From Segatella copri DSM 18205 (lineage in GTDB: Bacteria > Bacteroidota > Bacteroidia > Bacteroidales > Bacteroidaceae): a stretch of DNA of 64,000 nucleotides. Every line of letters starts with the position of its first letter. Position 1 is the stretch's first letter. Both the position numbers and the translations under genes were made by a program. Below are positions 9,067 to 16,377 of this stretch, one piece after another. The DNA is taken from contig NZ_CP102288.1 in NCBI RefSeq assembly GCF_025151535.1, forward strand, positions 935,501 through 999,500, given 5' to 3'. Below the pieces are notes generated by a model. The model was not told the DNA's origin. It did not search any database and worked only from the letters and a program-made list of their open reading frames with translations.

Positions 9067-9993
9067 ATGAAAAAGAAATGGACGATACAGATTCTTTGTA
9101 TGCTGGGCATCCTCTTGATGTTCAGCAGTTGTTATCATCGCCGTGCTCATCACCAGATGCATGCAGCTATGGTAGAGTACAGTAATAAACAACTCGATTC
9201 CATTTCGTTTTCTACTACCCATCATTATACCAACAAATTCAATTTTCTGGTATTCAAGGATTCCCTGGAATTGATAGCGCAACAGCCTGAAGAATTTTTG
9301 AGCAATTTGCCTATCGACTCCTTCGCCGTCCGAAAGAACTGCCTGCTGGTGGTTACGGATATCCGTATGGTTCCTCAGGATTCCATAGATTCAGTTTGGG
9401 TGCAGTTGGCAACAGAAGATAATCAGTTTGGTTGGACCCGTGAGTCCCGTCTGCTGCCGAAGGTTGTGCCCGATGATCCTATTTCAGAGTTCATTATGAC
9501 CTTCAGCAATACTCACTTGCTCATCTTCATGGTTATCATTATTCTCATAGCCGTAGCCTATACAGTTCGTAAGATTTTCCATAGCAATGGTAAACTGGTT
9601 CATTTTAATGATATTGATTCACCATATCCTACAGCCTTGGTGCTTATTGTTTCGATATCAGCAACCTTCTATGCAACCATTCAGTTGTTTTTGCCAGAAG
9701 TATGGCGTCATTTTTATTTTCATCCTACGCTCAATCCTTTTGCCGTACCGCCTATACTGGGCTTTTTCCTGGCTACAGTCTGGGCGATACTGATAGTAGG
9801 ATTGGCTTGTGTAGATGAGGTGAAACACCGTTTGCCGGCAGGTGATGCAGTTCTGTATCTGGGTGGTTTAGTGGGCGTTTGCGCCATTGATTACATCATT
9901 TTCAGTGTTACTACCTTATATTATATAGGTTATTTGTTGCTCGTAGCCTATATATGGTTTGCCATACGGGTTTATCTGTTTCCTCATAAATAA
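9067..9993 (+). CDS. Predicted membrane lipoprotein of unknown function
   Basis: I do not recognise a named family. The 308-residue protein starts directly after the U32 stop codon. A lipoprotein signal peptide is visible (LLMFSSCYHRR, lipidated Cys at residue 19). A soluble stretch of about 120 residues follows, containing a segment that resembles an SH3-like fold (VWVQLATEDNQFGWTRESRL). The C-terminal half has about five hydrophobic helices (roughly residues 153-170, 190-210, 226-247, 255-280 and 283-303). A lipoprotein signal combined with several membrane helices suggests an inner-membrane protein with its N-terminal part in the periplasm. Zero spacing to the U32 gene suggests translational coupling. 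Confidence 0.7.
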   Translation: MKKKWTIQILCMLGILLMFSSCYHRRAHHQMHAAMVEYSNKQLDSISFSTTHHYTNKFNFLVFKDSLELIAQQPEEFLSNLPIDSFAVRKNCLLVVTDIRMVPQDSIDSVWVQLATEDNQFGWTRESRLLPKVVPDDPISEFIMTFSNTHLLIFMVIIILIAVAYTVRKIFHSNGKLVHFNDIDSPYPTALVLIVSISATFYATIQLFLPEVWRHFYFHPTLNPFAVPPILGFFLATVWAILIVGLACVDEVKHRLPAGDAVLYLGGLVGVCAIDYIIFSVTTLYYIGYLLLVAYIWFAIRVYLFPHK

Positions 9994-10019
9994 GGATAGG
10001 GGGTGCAGGAAAAAATATG

Positions 10020-10027
10020 TACCTTTG
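10020..10027 (+). promoter_or_regulatory. -7 promoter box immediately before the TonB receptor gene
   Basis: TACCTTTG fits TAnnTTTG and is followed by CACCCGTT and then ATG at 10036. The expected transcription start therefore falls only a few bases before the start codon. It also excludes the in-frame upstream start at 10003, which would lie outside the transcript. Confidence 0.6.
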
Positions 10028-10035
10028 CACCCGTT

Positions 10036-12432
10036 ATGAAAAGAATAGTATTTTATAGTAAAAAGTGCGTATGCATTGGTTTGGCAGCAGTAGCGTTGCA
10101 GGCTAGTGCTGCGGATAACGAAAGGGCTACTTGCTCTGACCTGTCATTGGGTATGAGTGAAAAGTTTGCAGAAGCTAACGGCTTGCTGGCTGATAGCAGC
10201 CGAGTTTATGACATTGATGAAGTTGTGGTTGTTTCGCAGCCTAAGGAGAATTTCCGTCTTCGTCAACAGCCTCTCAGCAGCACTTCCTTTGGTTCTTATC
10301 AGATGCAGCGATTGGGTTCTCGCGATTTGCGTGAACTTTCCTGCTATGTTCCTAACTTCGTTATGCCCAACTATGGCTCGCGTTTTACCAACGCCATGTA
10401 TGTGCGCGGTATTGGAAGTCGTATCAACAGTCCGGCTGTAGGAATTTATCTTGACGGAATTCCAGTGTTGAGCAAGGCTGCTTTCAATCTTCACCATTAT
10501 CAGACCAGCCGTATAGATATTCTCCGTGGTCCACAGGGAACACTCTATGGTCAGAATTCTGAAGGTGGTTTGGTGCGCATCTATTCACGCGATGCTTATG
10601 ATAGCAAGGGCACCTACGTTAATCTGGGATTGGGTTCTCATTTCTATCGTAATGTAGAAGCGGCTCATTATATGAAGCTTTCACCTCGTATCGCATTAGG
10701 GGTAGCTGCTTTCTATGATGGGCAGAAGGGATTCTTCCATCGTGCAGGAACCAGTGATTATGCCGATAATTATGATGAGGCAGGCGGTAAGTTTAATCTT
10801 AAGTTCCGTTTTGATAGAGGATGGAGCATGGATTTGCTAGCCAATTACCAATTTGTCTATCAGCATGCATTTCCTTATGGCCAGTTGGATTTAAACAGTG
10901 GCAAGGCTGCATTGCCAAATACTACATTCCCTGGGCTTTATCGCCGCAACATACTGCTTTCGGGTGTCAATCTTCGTCATGAAGGAGTGAAATGGGATTT
11001 TGCTTCTACTACCAGCTATCAGTTCCTTGATGACAATATGAAGATGGATCAGGATTATCTTCCTGGAGATTATTTGAGCTTGCAGCAAGACCAGTTGCAG
11101 AATTCTATCACTCAGGAGTTCACATTTAAGAGTCGTCAGCCTTTCTTCGGTTTCTGGCATCTTACCCAGGGTGCATTCTTCTCCCATGTGTGGTTGAAGA
11201 CAAATGGTCCTGTAAAATTCGGTTCAGCATTGACGAAGCCTATCGGTAACGTTATTCAGCAGCAGATGCAGCAGGCTATGCTGGATAAGGGGATGCCTCC
11301 GGCAATAGTTAATGGGATTTCGGTCAATGTAGATATGGGAGCTCCGGGGTTGTTCCATACTCCTCAGAGCAATTTGGGTCTCTATCACGAGAGTACGTTT
11401 GATCTTTCTTCCCGTCTGAAAGCAACGCTTGGTTTGCGTTACGATTTCATGCATACAAGTATTCATTATGATACTTATGCTTATATGGCGATGACAGCTA
11501 AGGTGATGGGCAAGGAGGCTACTCGTACTTTGCGCTCTATACTCGACCGCAAAACGAGTGATGATTACAACCAGCTCCTGCCAAAATTTGGCTTAAGTTA
11601 CAAGCTTGATGAGCAGGGTAGCAATGTTTATGCCACGGTGAGCAAGGGCTATCGTGCAGGCGGTTATAATATCCAGATGTTCAGTGACATCTTGCAGACC
11701 GAACTGAAAGCTAATAGTCAGAAGGCGATGCAACACGATTATGACGTTCCTCATACCGATGAAGATTATGATAGGGTGAACCAGACTATTGCCTTTAAGC
11801 CGGAAACCTCATGGAATTATGAGGTAGGAACGCATCTCAATCTTTTCGATCATCGTCTTCATTTCGATTTGAGTGCCTTCTATATGCAGGTTCGCAATCA
11901 GCAACTCTCTGTGATGGCAGGAACCTATGGCTTTGGTCGAATGATGGTTAATGCAGGTAAGAGTCACAGTTGTGGTATTGAAGCCGCGCTCAAGGGTCAG
12001 GCTTTCGACGGTGCTTTTGATTGGGGTGTAAACTATGGTTTTACACGCGCCGTATTTGATGAATATACTGATGGTGAGGGTGATAAGGCAGTGAATTATA
12101 AGGACAAGAAGGTTCCTTATGTTCCCCAGCATACGATAGCAGCCATGGCTGACTATCATTTAGGACAGTTTACCTTCGGATTGAACATGAATGCGCAGGG
12201 CAAGACTTATTGGGATAATGCCAATACCTACAGCCAGAAGATGTATTTCGTGATGGGTGCGCATTGTGATATTGATTTCAGCAAGATGAGCATCAGTATC
12301 TGGGGTAAGAACCTCACAGATACTAATTACAATACCTTTGCTGTTGATAATGCAGCAACAGGAAAGAAACTGTATTTTGCCCAGCGTGGCAATCCTTTCC
12401 AATGTGGTGTTGATCTGAAATTCCACTTTTAG
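10036..12432 (+). CDS. TonB-dependent outer membrane receptor
   Basis: The 798-residue protein has a signal peptide (cut near LQASAADNE) and a TonB-box-like segment (DIDEVVVVSQP). A plug domain follows, with YVRGIGSR, VGIYLDGIPVL and the typical IDILRGPQGTLYGQN. The long beta-barrel ends in LKFHF with a terminal aromatic residue. There is no SusC-type N-terminal carboxypeptidase-like domain and no SusD partner next door, so a siderophore, haem or cofactor receptor is more likely than a glycan importer. The ligand cannot be read from sequence. I start it at 10036 rather than 10003 because the promoter box lies between the two. It ends at a strong hairpin terminator. Confidence 0.9.
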   Translation: MKRIVFYSKKCVCIGLAAVALQASAADNERATCSDLSLGMSEKFAEANGLLADSSRVYDIDEVVVVSQPKENFRLRQQPLSSTSFGSYQMQRLGSRDLRELSCYVPNFVMPNYGSRFTNAMYVRGIGSRINSPAVGIYLDGIPVLSKAAFNLHHYQTSRIDILRGPQGTLYGQNSEGGLVRIYSRDAYDSKGTYVNLGLGSHFYRNVEAAHYMKLSPRIALGVAAFYDGQKGFFHRAGTSDYADNYDEAGGKFNLKFRFDRGWSMDLLANYQFVYQHAFPYGQLDLNSGKAALPNTTFPGLYRRNILLSGVNLRHEGVKWDFASTTSYQFLDDNMKMDQDYLPGDYLSLQQDQLQNSITQEFTFKSRQPFFGFWHLTQGAFFSHVWLKTNGPVKFGSALTKPIGNVIQQQMQQAMLDKGMPPAIVNGISVNVDMGAPGLFHTPQSNLGLYHESTFDLSSRLKATLGLRYDFMHTSIHYDTYAYMAMTAKVMGKEATRTLRSILDRKTSDDYNQLLPKFGLSYKLDEQGSNVYATVSKGYRAGGYNIQMFSDILQTELKANSQKAMQHDYDVPHTDEDYDRVNQTIAFKPETSWNYEVGTHLNLFDHRLHFDLSAFYMQVRNQQLSVMAGTYGFGRMMVNAGKSHSCGIEAALKGQAFDGAFDWGVNYGFTRAVFDEYTDGEGDKAVNYKDKKVPYVPQHTIAAMADYHLGQFTFGLNMNAQGKTYWDNANTYSQKMYFVMGAHCDIDFSKMSISIWGKNLTDTNYNTFAVDNAATGKKLYFAQRGNPFQCGVDLKFHF

Positions 12433-12442
12433 GATTAAATAG

Positions 12443-12487
12443 AAAAGGAGTTCCGGCATTCTGAAATGCTAGAACTCCTTTTCTTTT
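12443..12487. terminator. Bidirectional terminator between convergent genes
   Basis: A long hairpin (AAAAGGAGTTCCGGCATT against AAATGCTAGAACTCCTTTT) has A-rich and T-rich flanks. It separates the TonB receptor gene (plus) from the type IX plug gene (minus) and can serve both. Confidence 0.85.
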
Positions 12488-12509
12488 TAATCTCATTTAT
12501 TTCCTTCCT

Positions 12510-13754
12510 TTATTTTAATTCTCCATATCCTACCAGCCGGTCGGTGCGGTCGCTCTGAGCCCGATAGTAAACCAGTACATTGTATTTGTTCTGGGTCTGG
12601 TAGAAATTTCCTTCTGATGGGAGCAGCCTGATGCTTCCGTCCGCCATCTTCATGAGATACTGATAACTGTAATAACCTTGCTTCATGAAGAGACGTGCGT
12701 GATAGGTTTTCGTCATTTCATCATATTCCATCCTATATTCGGGGAGGAAACGGCCGTAGGTCCAATCTGCGTTCAGAAAAACATCGCCTGGCAGTTTTGG
12801 AGCTTTCAGGGTAAAGTGAATCTGTGCATATTCGCAGGTGTTGTTGTTTTCTACGTTGTCGCTGTTGCGGATATAAAACGAACCTTTGGCAGCTTCATCG
12901 TAAACGTAATTGGGGCGAGGGCTGTCAGTCATTACCTTTACCTGATAGTCGCTTCCATCCCAATCTATAGCGTCTATTCCCATGGTTGGATGATCGGTAT
13001 CCAGAAATTCAAACTTTCTGTATTCGTTGCCCGCATCGAAAATCAGAGCTCTTACATGCTGCCAACTCATTTTCCCCGCACTCAGGTAGTCGGGTTTAGG
13101 GTTGATGACGGCATTGTCCCATCTTCCGTTCTGAAGCACTATGATGTTCAGCTGGTTGGGATGAGTGATTCTCAGCTGGCTGTGGTCCAGTTCCATTTTC
13201 AGTTGCTGATGGTCCTTCTGGATATCTATATCTGTTGTTGAAGTAGCTTCTAACTTGAGTTTAACCAATGGCTGAGGCTCTGTAATCATCCAGCAGGCTG
13301 TAAACATTTTGCCTTCTTCCTCGTTTTCCGCATTGTCGTCATAAACCGTCAGTCTGTAGTTGCCGCTCATGGTAAGTTGGCAGTCGGCATTGGGAATTGC
13401 CAGATGATAATGAGTATAAGGATGATTGGTGTTGATGGATTGCTCTACATCTTCAATAATCTGGTTGCCGTTGAATCCTTTCATATAGTCGCTTTCAAAG
13501 AGCGAAGAAGTTACGTTCCAGTTTGCATCACAATGTTCAATCTTGTATCTGTATCGGTGATACTCGTGCGTCATGTCGTCAAAATCGATGTGGATAGGTT
13601 CTCCGCCCAGTGACGATACTGGGAGCGATAACCAGTTGGTTCCGCCTACAACCTGTAGGGTTCTGATGCGCTGGTTGAATATCTCGTGCTGCTGCGCCCA
13701 GGCAGGATAGGTAAACAGAAAGAGAAGGGAGATGACAGTGTATAATAGTTTCAT
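12510..13754 (-). CDS. Type IX secretion plug-family protein (former DUF5103)
   Basis: A 414-residue secreted protein from ATG 13754. The signal peptide is clear (MKLLYTVISLLFLFTYPAWA), and the longer frame to 13829 would only add residues in front of it. The mature protein begins with IFNQRIRTLQVVGG and continues with HYRYKIEHCD-type motifs and IHFTLKAPKLPGDVFLNADW. I associate this pattern with DUF5103, now named after the Plug protein that binds the SprA translocon of the type IX secretion system in Flavobacterium. That name is from family knowledge; no other T9SS gene is in the window. The protein is predicted to be beta-rich and periplasmic. Confidence 0.75.
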   Translation of the reverse strand: MKLLYTVISLLFLFTYPAWAQQHEIFNQRIRTLQVVGGTNWLSLPVSSLGGEPIHIDFDDMTHEYHRYRYKIEHCDANWNVTSSLFESDYMKGFNGNQIIEDVEQSINTNHPYTHYHLAIPNADCQLTMSGNYRLTVYDDNAENEEEGKMFTACWMITEPQPLVKLKLEATSTTDIDIQKDHQQLKMELDHSQLRITHPNQLNIIVLQNGRWDNAVINPKPDYLSAGKMSWQHVRALIFDAGNEYRKFEFLDTDHPTMGIDAIDWDGSDYQVKVMTDSPRPNYVYDEAAKGSFYIRNSDNVENNNTCEYAQIHFTLKAPKLPGDVFLNADWTYGRFLPEYRMEYDEMTKTYHARLFMKQGYYSYQYLMKMADGSIRLLPSEGNFYQTQNKYNVLVYYRAQSDRTDRLVGYGELK

Positions 13755-13857
13755 ATGGCTTCGTACGTATATATAAAAAAATAACTTGCAGTAGCCTTTT
13801 GATAAAGAACTAAATGCAAGCTTAAACAATCTAAATTAATACATGAAAACACTTTTG

Positions 13858-13929
13858 TAGTCGATAGGGGAATCGAACCCCTATGCCAAGATTGAGAATC
13901 TTGTATCCTAACCATTAGATGAATCGACC
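13858..13929 (-). tRNA. tRNA-Glu (anticodon CUC)
   Basis: Cloverleaf on the minus strand. The acceptor GGTCGAT pairs with ATCGACT; the anticodon stem CAAGA/TCTTG holds loop TTCTCAA, giving anticodon CTC; the T arm is GGGGTTCGATTCCCC. CCA is not encoded. It is an exact copy of the gene 142 bp upstream. Confidence 0.95.
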
Positions 13930-13999
13930 ATTCAAAAAAATCTCTATTGGTCTCCCGACTTATAGAGACTTATAAATCTAATACCATGAAAAACACATG

Positions 14000-14071
14000 T
14001 AGTCGATAGGGGAATCGAACCCCTATGCCAAGATTGAGAATCTTGTATCCTAACCATTAGATGAATCGACC
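14000..14071 (-). tRNA. tRNA-Glu (anticodon CUC), second copy
   Basis: Identical in sequence to the tRNA at 13858-13929, with the same acceptor, anticodon loop TTCTCAA and T arm. The two genes and tRNA-Ser upstream are probably one transcript from the promoter at 14235-14266. Confidence 0.95.
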
Positions 14072-14098
14072 AAGGGTACATTTTCGGACGATAGCTTG

Positions 14099-14185
14099 CG
14101 GAAGGTGGGGGATTCGAACCCCCGGTACGGTAACCCGCACGGCAGTTTAGCAAACTGCTGGTTTCAGCCACTCACCCAACCTTCC
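14099..14185 (-). tRNA. tRNA-Ser (anticodon GCU)
   Basis: Class II tRNA of 87 nt on the minus strand. Acceptor GGAAGGT/ACCTTCC has discriminator G. The anticodon stem GCAGT/ACTGC holds loop TTGCTAA (anticodon GCT, reading AGC/AGU), and there is a long variable arm. It is the first gene of the tRNA cluster. Confidence 0.95.
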
Positions 14186-14234
14186 AGTCGGATTCTTAAC
14201 CGAATCAACCAAGCATCGTTCTTAAATGCGAGTG

Positions 14235-14266
14235 CAAAGGTACTACTTTTTTCTGATTCTACCAAA
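14235..14266 (-). promoter_or_regulatory. Promoter of the tRNA-Ser/Glu/Glu cluster
   Basis: On the minus strand TTTG (14266-14263) is separated by 20 bp from TACCTTTG (14242-14235). This is the full Bacteroidota -33/-7 pattern and lies about 50 bp upstream of tRNA-Ser. Confidence 0.75.
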
Positions 14267-14357
14267 TCTTTTTGCTACTTTTTTTCAATAAAAATGCATT
14301 TTCTTTGTAACTCCCACATAATCAGGGGTTGTTTTCTTTCAGTATTATGAGTGTTTT

Positions 14358-14668
14358 AATTCCTAAAACGAGCAGAGGCGGATTTCTTTCTCAGAAATCC
14401 GCCTCTTGTAAAAGAAAGGGCCGCTCGATGATGTGATGAAACTCCGAATGTATAAACATTTGAGAGTCCTCCGCCTTTGTAATCCACCGGCTTTTCAGCT
14501 TACCTGCCTGCTGCAGTTTATGTGGCCCGCCATGAGCAAGAGAATGTCTTCTCGGTTTCAATAGTGTAATTTGATGAGTATCCCGATCGAACCGAAACGA
14601 CCCTTATTCCTTCTGGCACCCATGCATCATCACGATGCAATGGTGCAAACATCTTAGTCATTATTTGA
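14358..14668 (-). ncRNA. Structured non-coding RNA, possibly 6S-type
   Basis: No reading frame fits, but the minus strand has a complete transcription unit: a -33/-7 promoter just upstream and a perfect 14-bp hairpin (14374-14406) at the end. The predicted RNA is about 310 nt. Its 5' part forms a hairpin (GCACC and TGCATC pairing with GATGCA and GGTGC). A second stem pairs TTTCGGTT with AACCGAGA. A closing stem joins AAGGGTC near the 5' side to GGCCCTT near the 3' side. It does not show the conserved cores of RNase P RNA, tmRNA or SRP RNA. A 6S-like RNA or a Bacteroidales-specific family is my best guess, not a recognition. Confidence 0.6.
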
Positions 14669-14673
14669 TAATG

Positions 14674-14705
14674 CAAAGATAATGCAATATTTTGAAACTA
14701 CCAAA
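14674..14705 (-). promoter_or_regulatory. Promoter of the structured ncRNA
   Basis: Minus-strand TTTG (14705-14702), a 20 bp spacer, then TATCTTTG (14681-14674). With consensus spacing the transcript should start near 14668. Confidence 0.75.
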
Positions 14706-14709
14706 TGTT

Positions 14710-15339
14710 TTAGCTGTTTTCTTCGAATATTTTTTCGAAATATTTTTTCAGTTCCGTTTTGTCCTCTATGATATTGCGCAGTTCGTTGAGCGCTTTCTCG
14801 TTAGGGGAGTTGGGAATCCATAACCTGATGTATCCGTTTCTTGAATATTTTTCGTCCATGTGCTGGCTGAAGCGCTCCCATTGCAGCTCCTTGTCCTCAT
14901 CTGGATTATTTTCTTTGCCATACTGTATGGCGCGCAGAAAAATTTCGTGAACATCAATATCGCGATCGGCTTCTGCCACAATCTTGCCATAGATGCTGCG
15001 AGGCTGACGGCTGGATGAAGCCCGATGGTCCTCAACAGCTTCTTTCATGATTTTGATCTGTTCTTTATTGAACCAGCGCTTCAGTCTTGAATCTGCCTGC
15101 AGAATCTTACTGCTGGTAATATGATGAATGGCACGCGGACCGCTCATCCCCAGGTCGTGGTAAGCGGCTATTACATACACCATATCGATGTCGGCTCCGG
15201 TTACAGGAACCAGTTTCAGAGAGTTTCTGATAACTCGGGTAACATGTCTGAGCCCATGACTTTCGCCAAAGGCATTATATTTGGGGAGAATCTGTTTCTC
15301 CACAAAGTCCATGATTTCGAGATTTACCTGTTGTTTCAT
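14710..15339 (-). CDS. HD-domain phosphohydrolase-like protein
   Basis: A 209-residue protein from ATG 15339, preceded by GGAGGAATATCT, one of the better ribosome binding sites in this window. The longer frame to 15408 has no comparable site. The HD-domain metal ligands are visible: H in ESHGLRHV (near residue 29), the HD pair in AAYHDLGM (near 62), H in IHHIT and a later D in EADRDID. HD proteins are metal-dependent phosphohydrolases or phosphodiesterases; the substrate here is unknown. It follows menA with 65 bp between and may be the last gene of that group. Confidence 0.8.
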   Translation of the reverse strand: MKQQVNLEIMDFVEKQILPKYNAFGESHGLRHVTRVIRNSLKLVPVTGADIDMVYVIAAYHDLGMSGPRAIHHITSSKILQADSRLKRWFNKEQIKIMKEAVEDHRASSSRQPRSIYGKIVAEADRDIDVHEIFLRAIQYGKENNPDEDKELQWERFSQHMDEKYSRNGYIRLWIPNSPNEKALNELRNIIEDKTELKKYFEKIFEENS

Positions 15340-15404
15340 AGATATTCCTCCACTTTGTTTATTTAATAAGGTACGCGCGTACATTATTATTAAGATGTTA
15401 TTGT

Positions 15405-16322
15405 TCAATTAGCCATTCCGATAATGATCAGGGATGATACAATGCCGAAACAGAAGATGTTCAGAGCTGTTTTGCCTAGAATTTTGTTCAGTTCTCTGCC
15501 TTCGCCTATCTTTTTCATCTCCATATAGGTTCTGTTGTGCAGAATGATATAGAGTGCTGCAAGCGGCAGGAACATGCTGCTGGCTTCATGCTGAAATACT
15601 CCGTAGGTAGTTACACCTATTATGGTAATGATGCCCAGATTGCCCAATGCGCAGTATAACCGCTCGGCATTCTTCTTTCCTATGTGAACCACAAGGGTCT
15701 TCTTGCCGGCTCTCAGGTCGTTGTCATGATCGCGGTAATTGTTCAGAATGAGCAGCGTATCAACTACCAGTCCGCAGGCTACAGATACGAGAACCGCTTC
15801 CATGCTTACTCCCTGAATGGGTTCGGGCATTGCGAGATAGTATGTGCAGCATACGGGTACAATGCCGAAGAAGAGCAGTACCAGAAGGTCGCCCATGCCC
15901 AGATAGCTGAGACAGGTAGTATAGAGAAAACAGAAGACTACGCAACAGATGCCTACGATAACCATTTCCCAACCTCCGAAAAGAACCAGCGGAAGACCTA
16001 TGGCGCAGCCCAGAAAAGTAGTGAGGATGATTCCCCATTTCATGGCTCCCAATGTTACCCAGCCTTCAGCGCAGGCACGTTTCGGTCCCAGCCGGGTTTC
16101 GTCGTCATTACCATGTTTGAAGTCGAAATAATCATTCACCAGATTGCTGTCTATCTGCATCACCCATGCAAAGAGCAGGCAGAGTAGGGCTGGCAATGTC
16201 TGTATCTGCTGAGCGTCTTTATGAGCCAGCGCAATACCCAATAAAACAGGAACAGCCGCCGCCGTCAGAGTCTTCGGGCGAGCGGCTAGATACCATGCTT
16301 TTATAGAATTTGTTTCTATCAT
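15405..16322 (-). CDS. menA: 1,4-dihydroxy-2-naphthoate polyprenyltransferase MenA
   Basis: UbiA-family integral membrane enzyme that attaches the polyprenyl chain to DHNA in menaquinone synthesis. The 305-residue protein begins with KAWYLAARPKTLTAA. It has the first aspartate-rich motif NDYFDFKHGNDD (about residues 63-74), the second motif NNYRDHDNDLRAGKKT (near 195-210) and eight to nine hydrophobic helices. GPKRACAEGWV after the first motif is typical of MenA. The other men genes are not in the window. It follows the porin by 55 bp on the same strand. Confidence 0.92.
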   Translation of the reverse strand: MIETNSIKAWYLAARPKTLTAAAVPVLLGIALAHKDAQQIQTLPALLCLLFAWVMQIDSNLVNDYFDFKHGNDDETRLGPKRACAEGWVTLGAMKWGIILTTFLGCAIGLPLVLFGGWEMVIVGICCVVFCFLYTTCLSYLGMGDLLVLLFFGIVPVCCTYYLAMPEPIQGVSMEAVLVSVACGLVVDTLLILNNYRDHDNDLRAGKKTLVVHIGKKNAERLYCALGNLGIITIIGVTTYGVFQHEASSMFLPLAALYIILHNRTYMEMKKIGEGRELNKILGKTALNIFCFGIVSSLIIIGMAN

Positions 16323-16377
16323 ATTCTGAAAAGATTAAAATTGAATCTCCTGAAATTCTTAAGGAAAATCAGAAAGA

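Noticed and set aside
14358..14668. RNase P RNA
   Set aside because: The conserved GAGGAAAGUCC core and its partner region are not found; only a loosely similar GGAGGACTC occurs.
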